Shown here: piece by piece, positions 9,001-17,087 of the stretch
Position numbering within the stretch: the stretch's first letter is position 1
Layout: the number at the start of each line of letters is the position of its first letter
Assembly: GCA_002683575.1 (NCBI GenBank)
Contig: NYTP01000035.1
Location: forward strand, 1 to 39,622
Direction of reading: 5' to 3'
DNA: 39,622 bases
Origin: Bermanella sp.
GTDB taxonomy: Bacteria; Pseudomonadota; Gammaproteobacteria; Pseudomonadales; Oceanobacteraceae
Notes under the pieces: model-generated
Databases searched by the model: none
Told to the model about the DNA's origin: nothing
What the model saw: only the letters and a program-made list of their open reading frames with translations
Position numbers and translations under genes: made by a program

Positions 9001-9777
9001 GTTGTTGATTGAGATAGTACCGGTGCCCGCTAACGCAGACATTGAAGAACCAGAAGCGACATTATCTGTCACTTGGGCTTTTACACCAGTTTCATCGTAT
9101 GCACGATTTATGGCTTCAACTTTTGCAATAGCAGATGCCGCACTATTATTAGTTGAAGCAGTATCATCTTCAGCACGAGACGCTTGAATCGCTACGCCGT
9201 TGATACTTAGATCGCCATTACCCAATGCGTTACTATTACCTTGTGCACTGATACCACTGTCTTTCGATGCACCTAATTTACCTGCTGTTAATTCTGCAAT
9301 GGAAATATCCAGTGTTTGGCCCGCATTAGCACCAATCTGGAAGGTAGCTGAGAAAGAACCATCCAATAACTTTCGACCGTTAAAGTCCGTTTCCTCTGCT
9401 GTACGTGATACCTCAGAAAGAAGCTGCGAAACCTCTGCTTGGAGTGCCTCGCGGTCAACATCAGAGTTTGTAGCGTTCGCGGACTGTACTGCTAGCTCTC
9501 GAACACGCTGTAGGTTATCAGACATTGAACCCAGTGCACCTTCTGCCGTTTGGGCTAAAGAGATACCATCACCTGCGTTACGAACCGCTACATTTAAGCC
9601 TCGAATTTGAGAGTTAAAACGAGTTGAAATAGCAAGACCCGCTGCATCATCCTTTGCGCTATTAATACGCAAACCAGATGATAAACGCTGTAGCGCTGTT
9701 TGGTTAGCCGATTGAGATTTGTTTAAGTTACGTTGTGCGTTCAGTGACGCAATATTGGTATTAATAATTTGAGGCAT
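6067..9777 (-). CDS. fliC: Giant flagellin
   Basis: The filament subunit, the only flagellin gene in the window. It has 1236 residues against the usual 280-500. The termini that form the filament core are canonical: N-terminal about 1-165 (LSSGLRINSAKDDAAGLAI, LAVQSANATNSD) and C-terminal about 1135-1236 (SQRADLGAIQNR, LSAANSRIQDADFA, ending QQVLSLLG). Between them are about 970 residues of surface domain. Residues about 187-395 and 886-1130 are duplicates of each other (paired hook-IN units, GDLSINGV against GDMSINGV, and LVAADGRNIQI against LEAADGRNISI), flanking a unique middle. Residues 529-541 (DYDGDGAVDARDE) resemble a dockerin calcium loop. Giant flagellins giving thick filaments are known from marine Oceanospirillales. 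AAGGAG precedes the ATG; transcription is from a sigma-28 promoter. Confidence 0.96.
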   Translation of the reverse strand: MPQIINTNIASLNAQRNLNKSQSANQTALQRLSSGLRINSAKDDAAGLAISTRFNSQIRGLNVAVRNAGDGISLAQTAEGALGSMSDNLQRVRELAVQSANATNSDVDREALQAEVSQLLSEVSRTAEETDFNGRKLLDGSFSATFQIGANAGQTLDISIAELTAGKLGASKDSGISAQGNSNALGNGDLSINGVAIQASRAEDDTASTNNSAASAIAKVEAINRAYDETGVKAQVTDNVASGSSMSALAGTGTISINNVSIDITTTSNATQTRAGVVEAINAASEQTGVMAVNSETDAGGVNLVAADGRNIQISFDTASFTNLTAANFAEATGLAGGQEVVSGTEYSATYEGGYTLIADSDVSEIKIEGGNGTGRGDLANAGLTEGTYTPGQASMVTTKVSDTTQAEVMGDTGTNYQTSARTDAGGVIIAGNANVANNSAAALIGITTATEVVIDIDGTATQYTSTATEGVAQIATGINALGVNVTAAEQISFEITGYAAAAAGGTVTFTDGAGNTGAIALQADATNDYDGDGAVDARDELAYITDTLNAATFSAGSSTISAKINDAGTAVEVTILNTSSTSMQVATDAATTTLATNFGGVASLADTPTFMSGELKLTKTDPTESVNVSIAEQGAAGGANLLVAAGNDNFDVAGENAQGASAQTALTVSVDGVDKSPAALASDSTVADIAASLNGVDGVSAWEEVNFRVQKEALVGGDDLNATVGDTFNIGGVAVAITADSADAAADYLQALADDINGADFSGVDMQVSAVVKNDGTADYLDVQVNNFSGNDVTLSTDAESRRLSLDITNDGTLDATTSSISASAAANASDAGALQVAGSLQYVSDDGLDVSVTISDPTGGGEIIASGGASETTSFTGVNGLQDGDMSINGVSIGSAQAADDTASATVSSDGFRILSSEKSLSGIAMVNAINAVSEETGVTASVNSTKVVGGDGSTLEDDINLSTDFETGDQAGLYINGVNLGSVTLQGDSAGVIDSDRAKADAINLINQNSGKTGVTAIDNGVSISLEAADGRNISIAIDDRSGSEKSIGAVFGLDADTVKGIGESTFGDTSSIAANAVSSAESRTYETTYSTIQLDSAKEINIDIGTKGSEELASLGLTAGTFGGGESGQFLEDIDISTFEGATAALTAIDNAIGAIASQRADLGAIQNRIESTVSNLAITSENLSAANSRIQDADFAAETAELSRTQVLQQAGISILAQANQGPQQVLSLLG

Positions 9778-9802
9778 AATGGCTCTCCTTTTTTGAACCT
9801 AA

Positions 9803-9819
9803 CCCCTTCAATAAAGGGG
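9803..9819 (-). other. 5'-leader hairpin of fliC
   Basis: CCCCTT and AAGGGG (6-bp stem, 5-base loop) lie in the fliC leader, between the sigma-28 promoter and the ribosome site. A stabilising or regulatory leader hairpin is plausible for a highly translated message; this is inference from position only. Confidence 0.5.
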
Positions 9820-9840
9820 ATTGTTATTCACTCAAGGATA

Positions 9841-9867
9841 TTAACGGCCATGTTCAGGATTACTTTA
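9841..9867 (-). promoter_or_regulatory. Sigma-28 (FliA) promoter of fliC
   Basis: On the minus strand TAAA (9867-9864) is followed after exactly 15 bases by GCCGTTAA (9848-9841), the same -10 as at fliD. It lies 64 bases before the fliC start, the same distance as at fliD. Confidence 0.9.
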
Positions 9868-9956
9868 CGCTTGCTGATATATCTTTTTATTATTTTAATG
9901 TGAACTTTAAAACCAGATAGTTCTACAACTAACAAGTAAACGCTCAATCCGAAAGC

Positions 9957-9992
9957 CCCTCAGTCGTAAGCATAAACTACTTACAATGAGGG
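9957..9992 (-). terminator. Putative terminator after flgL
   Basis: A two-part stem on the minus strand: CCCTCA with TGAGGG (9992-9987 and 9962-9957) outside and GTAAG with CTTAC inside, followed by GCTTTC. The T run is short, so termination may be partial. It separates flgKL transcripts from the fliC promoter. Confidence 0.5.
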
Positions 9993-10039
9993 TAAGGGAT
10001 ATCAGAAAGTTTAGTATAGAATGGCTTTTAGTATTATAG

Positions 10040-11278
10040 CTATAAGGTATTAAACAAAGATAAACGATTAATTTGCGTAAAACTTTGCTGTGCGGCTTCT
10101 AATAAGAAACTCTGTAAAGACAGTCGACTCACCGCTTCGGCAAAATCCACATCTTGTAAATTACTCAGTACTTCTTGGCTGACTAGGTCTACATCTTGAT
10201 GAAGGTTGTCGATATTATCGATGGTATTTAACCGGCCACCTATTTCACTCCTTACCTCTGACACACTGGTTTGAGCAAAATCTAAGTTTTTAAGGGTTGT
10301 TTCCAACAGGTTATCCAGTGCCGCACTTTCTTCAGGGTTATCGTCCAGTGATCTCAGCCCTTCCACCAGCCCTGAAACAGTGTCGGTCACCGACTGCTTT
10401 TCACTGCTGTTTAACAAAAAGCTATCACCGGGTTCGGGTTGCCCTGCGATTTTAAAATTGGCGCCATTAACCACTAGCTCGGCACCTACTTTATATCCTT
10501 GCCCTGTTAAACCATTAATGGGGCGATTATCCGATTTTGAGACCACACTATAGTTGGGCCCTGGCGGCGTTATGAACCCGTCTGGGTTGAACCGGATGAT
10601 CATATCTTCAGGATAAAATTCATCATACGCCTCTTGATCGCTCACAAACCCGTTGGTAATAAAGCCTGTGCCAATGTTGGCCTCGTTATCTCGGGTATAA
10701 AACGTGTTTTCAGCACTGGATATATCCACAAATAATGCTTTACCCGTATCATTAGTTTGTACCGTTGTACTATTGCTAATATTTAAGCTGCGCTCACCAT
10801 CATCGCCTTTATAAATAACACCGCCTCCTGGGCGTTGTTCAAAGGGGATAGTCTCACCCTTAAAGCCAGAGAAGATATAAGTATTGCTCGAATCCTTGGT
10901 ATTCATTAAATCTTGAAGGGCTGCTAATCGTTGCTCAATTTCCGCTGCAATGTAGGTTCGATCCTCAAGCGTCATTGAACCGTTACCGGCATTCACGGTG
11001 AGCTCTCTAATGCGTGTTATATTTTCAGTCACGCCTTCTAATATCGATTCTTCTAAATTAAGCCTGTTTTTGGCTGCATCTACATTACTTTGGTATTGCT
11101 CGCGCAAACTAATATCTTGCTGTAGCTGCAAGATCCGAGTGGACGCAATGGGATCATCGGAAGGGGTTAATACTCGACGGCCCGTGGAGATCTGCTGCTG
11201 AGTATTAAGCGTTCCTTCTTGATTATTTAAGATAGAACGTAAGCCTGTATTGAACTGCTGCATGGTTGAGATACGCAT
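10040..11278 (-). CDS. flgL: Hook-filament junction protein FlgL (HAP3)
   Basis: Second junction protein, joining FlgK to the filament. Its 412 residues are normal for polar-flagellum FlgL. The N-terminus MRISTMQQFNTGLRSILNNQ and the motif STGRRVLTPSDDPIASTRIL (about 30-50) are the FlgL signature, and the C-terminus (LQDVDFAEAVSRLSLQSFLLEAAQQSF) is the flagellin-like helix. Unlike FlgK, FlgE, FliC and FliD it carries no large insertion. It follows flgK by 44 bases and is probably cotranscribed from the flgJ promoter; GAGGTC lies just before the ATG. A terminator-like hairpin lies downstream. Confidence 0.96.
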   Translation of the reverse strand: MRISTMQQFNTGLRSILNNQEGTLNTQQQISTGRRVLTPSDDPIASTRILQLQQDISLREQYQSNVDAAKNRLNLEESILEGVTENITRIRELTVNAGNGSMTLEDRTYIAAEIEQRLAALQDLMNTKDSSNTYIFSGFKGETIPFEQRPGGGVIYKGDDGERSLNISNSTTVQTNDTGKALFVDISSAENTFYTRDNEANIGTGFITNGFVSDQEAYDEFYPEDMIIRFNPDGFITPPGPNYSVVSKSDNRPINGLTGQGYKVGAELVVNGANFKIAGQPEPGDSFLLNSSEKQSVTDTVSGLVEGLRSLDDNPEESAALDNLLETTLKNLDFAQTSVSEVRSEIGGRLNTIDNIDNLHQDVDLVSQEVLSNLQDVDFAEAVSRLSLQSFLLEAAQQSFTQINRLSLFNTL

Positions 11279-11322
11279 AATGACCTCGATTATTTCCTAT
11301 CTAAATTCGTTATGACTTCGTC

Positions 11323-14301
11323 TTACCTAAAAATACCAATCAATGTATCAAAGATATCCCTTGCCACGCTGATCACTTGTGCAGAAGCGTTGTAACCTAA
11401 TTCAAATTGAATTAAACGCGCAGCTTCTTCATCTAGGTTAACGCCACTTACGGCATTCACGCTGTCTTGTGTGTTTTGCAGTAACACTTCTGAGCTATCG
11501 GTATTAATTTGCGCACGCGCCGTTATGGAACCCACTTCTTCTACCATTCGACCATAGGCCTCGCTGATGGTCATATCGCCTTCGACAATTTCTGCATTTT
11601 GAATATTACCAAGTAGGGTTCCGTTTCGGTTATCGGTCACGGCATCTTCGTTAAAATCCACATAAAACTGATCCCCCTCTTTTGGTCTCCCCTCCATGGT
11701 TAGGTCATAACCTAAATAGGTGGGTAACTGCTCAGGCTCGGCTTCAAATAAATTACTAAAAGGCGGCTGTGAGCTAATGGTAATTCCCTCATCTAATACA
11801 ACTTTTACCTGTCCACCCATGGTCAACTTGGCACTGCCGTTTGTCGCGTAAGGACTCATTTCTAATTTTGTTTGAAAATTGATGTTGCCTTTTTCATCAA
11901 TATCTACATCAATTTCACCGTTGTAGAAATATTGCGTACTGGTAATTGCATTTTCAATGCCTGCTAGCAGGTCTGCGGATGTTGCGTAGTTCTCTGACAA
12001 TTCAATTGAAAATTTACCTTGGCCAGGTACATCAAATTCAAACTGGTAAGGCCCGCCTTCACTAAAGTCATATCCTTCAAATTTTGAAAGGGGTTTAGCA
12101 ACTGCATTTCCTGTTGATTTTAAATAGGTATCCGTTCCATTAGATACGGTCATGTAATCGTCATGGTCACCTTGCATTTCTAGTGATAAATCTTCGCCGT
12201 TTATGGCAGTAATAGTGACCACGCCACCATCACTTTTTGCCGTGATCCCCATATCTTGAAAATCGAAATTGGCATTAATACGGTCCGCAATAAAGTTAGC
12301 GTTTACAGGGTCCGGAACGTCTTGCGGGTAATCTAAGGCATACTTGACCTGATTTTCTGACAGGGTATCGGTTAGCTCAATGCCATTTAAAAATAAATGA
12401 GCATCCAGAAAATCATTAGGGTCACTTCTAAAATCCGATAACTGCAGTTTAGTCACTGCTGTGGCACTGATGCCTTTTTGGTCACTTAATATTCTTGCCG
12501 TCTGTTTGGCTGAACTTTCAGCGGGTATGGTTAAAATACCTCGGCTTTTCATGCCTCCGGTAATTGGGTCTGGATCACTGATGGTTAAACGAGCCGGAAA
12601 AAAACCATTACCCGGCGTTTTAATTGGGTCTAGGTTTGATTGATAAAACTGACTAGGGGGCAAGTAGCCACCTAAACTGGATATGGAGGTTTTACTTTCA
12701 TCTTTTGGCAATAAGTTATTCACCACACCTGGAACATAGGTTTGGTTCATAATAGATGGGAATAAAGGCACCGGATTCGCCGGATCCGAGTTATCTAACA
12801 CATCGTAGGTGGTATCACTGGTAAAACGAATAATCAGCGGTGGCGTTAATTCACCCGGCACTGAAAAGCTATCGGTACTGGTATCATACACTTCACCAGA
12901 ACTGATCACGGCCTCACCGATATTACCCACGTCATAGTCGGTCATGACCGCCGTAGCCAATGCAATCTCTTGCGGTAATTCAATATCCAGCTCTATATCA
13001 TCAGCACCAGTGCGTGTGGGTAAAACATAGAATGAATCTCCTTCGGTGTAGGTGCCTGATTCAAAGGTTAAGTCAAACCCTTCGATATCAAAGCTCTCTG
13101 GAAATTCTGTACTTAACGCATTGGATAGTAATATTTCACCATCACTGACACGTGTCACTTTAAACGTAAAATCATTAGGGCCGATAAATTCGACCTTGTA
13201 TTCACTGTCCGTTAATTTATTTGGGTCCGTAATATAGGCACCCAATTTACGATCATTGGGTGGGGCATTATCGGCATTCCCAACAACTCGACTTTGCGCC
13301 ACATCGGGGTCATTAATGTCTTCAAAATACAGCCCGCCAGCTTGACCATTAATATCGATGCCCAGTGCATGCTGCTCATTAATATTAAATTGCAGCGCAA
13401 TGGCTATTCGCCCTAAGCGATTGGTTACTGGGTCTAAAACGCTACTGCGAAACTCTAAAATACCGCCTATTTGTCCCCCTTGAATTTCACGCGTAATATC
13501 TTGCACCACACCATCACGTTCAAACACAATGGCATTTCGCGTTGGATCATCTGCTCCGGTCTGAGTAGTCAGCGTGTTGAAATCCTTACCTAATACCAAT
13601 GGCTGCCCGTTACCAATAAAGACGTTAATGGCATTATCATCTTGAGTCACGACATTGACGCTGACTAATTCCGCCAGTTCTTTTATAGCAAGGTCGCGCT
13701 TATCAAGTAAATCATTGGGGTAGTTCCCATTGGCGCTGGCGGTAGCAAATTGAATTTGTACGTTTAGTTCCGCAATGGATTCCCCAAGGGTGGTGATCTG
13801 CGTGGTAATGGCACCTAATTGGCCGTTTAATATTTCATTGGTATCCGTTAATCGATCATTGATAGATTTAAAACGATCCACCAATCCTTGCGACTCACTG
13901 ATCAATACTTGACGTGCTGGTAAAGAACTTGGATCATCAATGGCCGCTTGAAATGCACCGAACATATTCTCAATACCCGGCTGAACGCCGGTGCCTGGGT
14001 CAGCCAATAAACTGTCAATTTGCGAGGCATTGGTCGATAGGGTTTCAAAAAAATTAAACGTGGATGTGTCTTTTTGTAATTGGCCCACCAAGAACTCATC
14101 AAAAATACGGCGAACGTCCTGCACCATGGCGCCACTGCCCAACCATACGCCCCCTTGAAACTGGGGGTTATTATTACTAATGGTCACGTCTTGTCGGCTA
14201 TAGCCTTCGGTATCCACGTTGGCAATATTATTACCCGTTACTGTCAACGCCGTTTGATGAACCCGTAAACCGGATATACCGATGTTTAATAAGTTAGACA
14301 T
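11323..14301 (-). CDS. flgK: Large hook-filament junction protein FlgK (HAP1)
   Basis: First junction protein between hook and filament, exported by the flagellar type III system. The N-terminus (LLNIGISGLRVHQTALTVTG, then NNIANVDTEGYSRQ) is diagnostic; the C-terminus (VSGVNLDEEAARLIQFELGY, then SAQVISVARDIFDTLIGIFR) forms the D0 helix. At 992 residues it exceeds the roughly 550 of Salmonella and the longer forms of Pseudomonas. Residues about 480-900 are the excess and contain beta-rich modules, one at 749-790 (PYQFEFDVPGQGKFSIEL, NYATSADLLAGIENAI) strongly resembling the repeats in FliD and FlgE. The start is 2 bases after the flgJ stop, with GAGGTT as ribosome site overlapping the flgJ end, so translational coupling is likely. 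Confidence 0.96.
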   Translation of the reverse strand: MSNLLNIGISGLRVHQTALTVTGNNIANVDTEGYSRQDVTISNNNPQFQGGVWLGSGAMVQDVRRIFDEFLVGQLQKDTSTFNFFETLSTNASQIDSLLADPGTGVQPGIENMFGAFQAAIDDPSSLPARQVLISESQGLVDRFKSINDRLTDTNEILNGQLGAITTQITTLGESIAELNVQIQFATASANGNYPNDLLDKRDLAIKELAELVSVNVVTQDDNAINVFIGNGQPLVLGKDFNTLTTQTGADDPTRNAIVFERDGVVQDITREIQGGQIGGILEFRSSVLDPVTNRLGRIAIALQFNINEQHALGIDINGQAGGLYFEDINDPDVAQSRVVGNADNAPPNDRKLGAYITDPNKLTDSEYKVEFIGPNDFTFKVTRVSDGEILLSNALSTEFPESFDIEGFDLTFESGTYTEGDSFYVLPTRTGADDIELDIELPQEIALATAVMTDYDVGNIGEAVISSGEVYDTSTDSFSVPGELTPPLIIRFTSDTTYDVLDNSDPANPVPLFPSIMNQTYVPGVVNNLLPKDESKTSISSLGGYLPPSQFYQSNLDPIKTPGNGFFPARLTISDPDPITGGMKSRGILTIPAESSAKQTARILSDQKGISATAVTKLQLSDFRSDPNDFLDAHLFLNGIELTDTLSENQVKYALDYPQDVPDPVNANFIADRINANFDFQDMGITAKSDGGVVTITAINGEDLSLEMQGDHDDYMTVSNGTDTYLKSTGNAVAKPLSKFEGYDFSEGGPYQFEFDVPGQGKFSIELSENYATSADLLAGIENAITSTQYFYNGEIDVDIDEKGNINFQTKLEMSPYATNGSAKLTMGGQVKVVLDEGITISSQPPFSNLFEAEPEQLPTYLGYDLTMEGRPKEGDQFYVDFNEDAVTDNRNGTLLGNIQNAEIVEGDMTISEAYGRMVEEVGSITARAQINTDSSEVLLQNTQDSVNAVSGVNLDEEAARLIQFELGYNASAQVISVARDIFDTLIGIFR

Positions 14302-14303
14302 GG

Positions 14304-15407
14304 CTAACCTCGACCAGCACGGTCAATGGCTTGCGCAAGTAATTCGCCACCGGCAATGCGCTGAATTTTTTTTGCATAGTGTGGGTCAGTGGCATAACCG
14401 CCTTGTTGTAAACCTTCGCTATAACCTTTGATGCTTTTGCCATTCTTGATGGCCTCTTGATAGCGGTCACTTTCTTTAACAAAGTTGGCGTAGTCTTTTA
14501 AGCTATGCTCATACGAATCATAAACACGAAACGGGGCGACTTCTTTTTGTGCCACCCCTTGGCGATACTCGAGTGTTGATACGTTCGCCACCCCACCGTC
14601 CCAACGATGATCCGCTTTAATGCCAAATAAATTATGACTGTTTTTACCATCACCTTGATGAATAATGTGTTTCCCCCAACCAGTTTCAAGCGCGGCTTGA
14701 GCCACGATGGCCTTCGGGTCTACCCCCATGACGTCGCCTATTTTTTGTGCCACAGGCCATAAGATATCCACAAACTCTTGCGGTGTTTCAAATGCCGATT
14801 GTTTTTTAATGGGCCCTAACGGCTCACTCGTTGGGTTAACTTTTATATCCATCGATGTGTTTTCATTACTTGATGATTGTGAACGCAATGGCGGCACATT
14901 GACGGGCGTAATGCGTGGTGCGGCATCTTGTAACGACTGCACATTGGGTTGCGAGTCAGGAACAGAGTAGCCTTGATTAGGCTGATTAAATTGCGGAAGA
15001 TCTAAGTCCGGTTTTAACGTTGAAAAACTCTTACCACCAGAAAAATCTCGAATGGGCTGCTCACGATCCGGTTTTTCACCATCGGCTTCTTGCACATTAA
15101 ACTGATCTTTTAATTGGCGATAAATGCTATCCGCCAAACCAATCCCTTCACCTTGGCTCATGGATAAGGCTAATTGATCATCAAACATTTGACGATAAAA
15201 TTTCGATTCATTGGTATTAAGCGGGTTGTCTTCTTCAAACGTGGCATTGGCATCACGCATGCTTTTTAGCATCATGCCGATAAACATAGACTCAAATTGA
15301 TGGGCCACTTGTTTAAGTGCTTCGGCCTCTTTCTCTTCACCCATATTGCTAATGGCGTTAAGCGAAGCGAGGTCATTATAATTGTAGGTATTGCTGATAT
15401 TGTTCAT
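14304..15407 (-). CDS. flgJ: Rod-cap protein and peptidoglycan hydrolase FlgJ
   Basis: A bifunctional protein of 367 residues: the N-terminal domain (about 25-115, LKQVAHQFESMFIGMMLKSM) caps the growing rod, and the C-terminal glucosaminidase-type domain (about 210-365) opens peptidoglycan for rod passage. The catalytic region is visible as AIVAQAALETGWGKHII with Glu in ALETGWG, followed by NLFGIKA and the YATDPHYAKKIQRI element. A Pro/Ser/Gln/Asn-rich linker (about 125-205) joins the domains and is somewhat long. The gene has its own sigma-54 promoter and activator-type dyad upstream, and its ribosome site is weak (AGAAGA). It is followed within 2 bases by flgK. Confidence 0.95.
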   Translation of the reverse strand: MNNISNTYNYNDLASLNAISNMGEEKEAEALKQVAHQFESMFIGMMLKSMRDANATFEEDNPLNTNESKFYRQMFDDQLALSMSQGEGIGLADSIYRQLKDQFNVQEADGEKPDREQPIRDFSGGKSFSTLKPDLDLPQFNQPNQGYSVPDSQPNVQSLQDAAPRITPVNVPPLRSQSSSNENTSMDIKVNPTSEPLGPIKKQSAFETPQEFVDILWPVAQKIGDVMGVDPKAIVAQAALETGWGKHIIHQGDGKNSHNLFGIKADHRWDGGVANVSTLEYRQGVAQKEVAPFRVYDSYEHSLKDYANFVKESDRYQEAIKNGKSIKGYSEGLQQGGYATDPHYAKKIQRIAGGELLAQAIDRAGRG

Positions 15408-15439
15408 AGCAACGTCTTCTGTTTGATTAACCTATACAA

Positions 15440-15455
15440 AGCAAACCTTAGGCCA
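15440..15455 (-). promoter_or_regulatory. Sigma-54 promoter of flgJKL
   Basis: Minus-strand TGGCCTAAGGTTTGCT has GG and GC separated by exactly 10 bases, with TTGC intact; the bases after the -24 GGC deviate from TGGCAC. The predicted start near 15429 leaves a leader of about 22 bases before flgJ. Confidence 0.7.
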
Positions 15456-15508
15456 AAAACATAAACGGTTGATTTAGTTGGACTTTTACTATTATTTTCA
15501 GAAAAAAG

Positions 15509-15534
15509 CGGCAAGACTTGCCGTAAGCGGCAAG
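15509..15534 (-). promoter_or_regulatory. CGGCAA dyad plus third half-site, likely sigma-54 activator site
   Basis: CGGCAAG-A-CTTGCCG (15509-15523) is a 7+1+7 dyad preceded by AAAAAG, and a third half-site CGGCAAG follows at 15528-15534 next to the stop codon of the upstream gene. The dyad centre is about 87 bases upstream of the predicted flgJ start point. The shape matches the ftr elements bound by Caulobacter FlbD, a relative of FlrC and FleR; assignment to such an activator is inferred. Confidence 0.7.
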
Positions 15535-15879
15535 TTATTTTTGCTGGGCAATGTCAGAATACAAGCGAATGCGTTTACCGGTGTTTTTATACTTAATAAT
15601 CTGTTCGCTCTTGTCTTGTTTGTTGTTTTGCATGTCTTGCAACATGGCTTGGCTTTTTGACTGTATGTCTTTTAGCAAAGCCAAATCATCTTGATTGATT
15701 TGCGTCATAAAATTAGCAAATAAGAACTCAAGTGCGTTTTGTCGTATTTTTAATTTATGTTCAAGCGTGGCAAGACTGTGCACCTGAGCCAATTGCTGGA
15801 TGTCCTGCTCAAGTTTAATCAGGTGATCCAGTGCTTGCTGTTTACTGCTGGGTTGTTTCACGGCTTGTTCCTTAAGCAA
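15535..15879 (-). CDS. Small helical protein between flgI and flgJ, possible flagellar chaperone
   Basis: A 114-residue soluble protein, almost entirely predicted helix and rich in Gln, Lys, Leu and Asp (for example LIKLEQDIQQLAQ and ALLKDIQSKSQAMLQDMQNN). It has no signal peptide, membrane segment or cysteine. I do not recognise a named family with certainty. Size, helical make-up and the basic tail ending KRIRLYSDIAQQK recall FliT/FlgN-type export chaperones, and its neighbours include giant secreted substrates (FlgK, FlgL), so a dedicated chaperone or assembly factor is a reasonable guess. It starts 7 bases after the flgI stop and so belongs to the flgFGHI transcript; its stop codon abuts the activator site of the flgJ promoter. 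Confidence 0.6.
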   Translation of the reverse strand: MLKEQAVKQPSSKQQALDHLIKLEQDIQQLAQVHSLATLEHKLKIRQNALEFLFANFMTQINQDDLALLKDIQSKSQAMLQDMQNNKQDKSEQIIKYKNTGKRIRLYSDIAQQK

Positions 15880-15886
15880 CGACCGA

Positions 15887-16987
15887 TTAAATCACGATCA
15901 ATTCGGCATTCAGTGCACCGGCTTGTTTGAGCGCTTCAAGTATGGCCATCAAGTCACCAGGGGCTGCACCCACTTCATTCACTGCTTTTACAATTTCATC
16001 CAATGACACACCTGGAGCAAAGACAAACATGGGGTTTTTATCTTCATCCGCAGTAATATCGGTGGCCGGTGCGACCACGGTTTCGCCATTGGCCAAAGCA
16101 CCGGGTTGATCAATTTCAAACCCTTCTTTCACGGTCACCGTCAAGCTACCATGGGTCACCGCAACTGGCTCAATGCGCACATGTTTACCAATGACAATGG
16201 TGCCGGTTCGGCTGTTTATAATCACTTTAGCGGTGGCCTCACCTGGGGTGACATCAAGATTTTCAATCATGGATAAAAACGAGACCCGTTGACTTGGGTC
16301 CCGAGGCGCACTCACTCGCACCGACGTGGCGTCCACTGCATAGGCAGTTTCTGGCCCTAATAAACCATTAATACGATCCGATAACCGTTTAGCAGTTGTG
16401 AAGTCGGGCGCGTTTAAATTCAACACAAGACTATCTCCACGGGAAAAACCATTGGCCACCGCCCGTTCAACCGTGGCACCGTTTGGGATACGACCCACAC
16501 TGGGTACATTTACAGTGATGCTTGAACCATCTGCGCCATCGACACCAAAGCCACCCACCACGAGGTTCCCTTGAGCCACGGCATAAATTTGCCCATCAGC
16601 ACCGCGTAAAGGGGCAAATAATAATGTGCCTCCACGTAAGCTTTTGGCGTTACCAATACTGGAAACGGTTACATCTATATTTTGTCCGGGCTTGGCAAAA
16701 GGCGGCAGGCTGGCAGTCAGTGAAACCGCAGCAATATTTTTAAGTTTTGGGTCCGTGCCTGGAGGAATAGAGATGCCAAACTCATTCATCATGTTGATGA
16801 ATGTTTGATTGGTAAACGGCGCTTTATCACCGGTACCATCTAGCCCTACAACTAAACCATAACCCACCATTTGATTAGAGCGAACGCCCGCCACGGACGT
16901 AATATCCTTTACTCGCTGTGCATAACTTGACACAGACACGAGCAAAGCCAAGCAGATACTTATTATGTTCACTGTGCTGATTTTCAT
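15887..16987 (-). CDS. flgI: Flagellar P-ring protein FlgI
   Basis: Forms the periplasmic P ring around the rod in the peptidoglycan layer; assembly is helped by FlgA, encoded divergently at 27477. The protein has 366 residues, the normal size. A signal peptide (hydrophobic residues about 7-20, cleavage after SYA) precedes [20 protein letters not shown], the family's conserved mature N-terminus; other conserved parts are [19 protein letters not shown] and the C-terminal [18 protein letters not shown] region. The frame is open for 9 codons upstream, but the ATG at 16987 gives a proper signal peptide and has AGAGG a few bases before it. Confidence 0.97.
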   Translation of the reverse strand: MKISTVNIISICLALLVSVSSYAQRVKDITSVAGVRSNQMVGYGLVVGLDGTGDKAPFTNQTFINMMNEFGISIPPGTDPKLKNIAAVSLTASLPPFAKPGQNIDVTVSSIGNAKSLRGGTLLFAPLRGADGQIYAVAQGNLVVGGFGVDGADGSSITVNVPSVGRIPNGATVERAVANGFSRGDSLVLNLNAPDFTTAKRLSDRINGLLGPETAYAVDATSVRVSAPRDPSQRVSFLSMIENLDVTPGEATAKVIINSRTGTIVIGKHVRIEPVAVTHGSLTVTVKEGFEIDQPGALANGETVVAPATDITADEDKNPMFVFAPGVSLDEIVKAVNEVGAAPGDLMAILEALKQAGALNAELIVI

Positions 16988-17038
16988 AACCACCTCTGGG
17001 TGCCAAGCTGTCAATGCTCGGTCACAACCTAATATACC

Positions 17039-17054
17039 TGCAAATTACTCGCCG
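17039..17054 (-). promoter_or_regulatory. Weak candidate sigma-54 promoter before flgI
   Basis: Minus-strand CGGCGAGTAATTTGCA has GG and GC 10 bases apart and a good TTGCA half, but the -24 half deviates at three positions. It lies in the flgH-flgI gap, about 52 bases before the flgI start codon. No CGGCAA dyad accompanies it, so it may be fortuitous. Confidence 0.3.
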
Positions 17055-17087
17055 TCTTAGACATAAGTATTCTCAAACACGGCTCAC

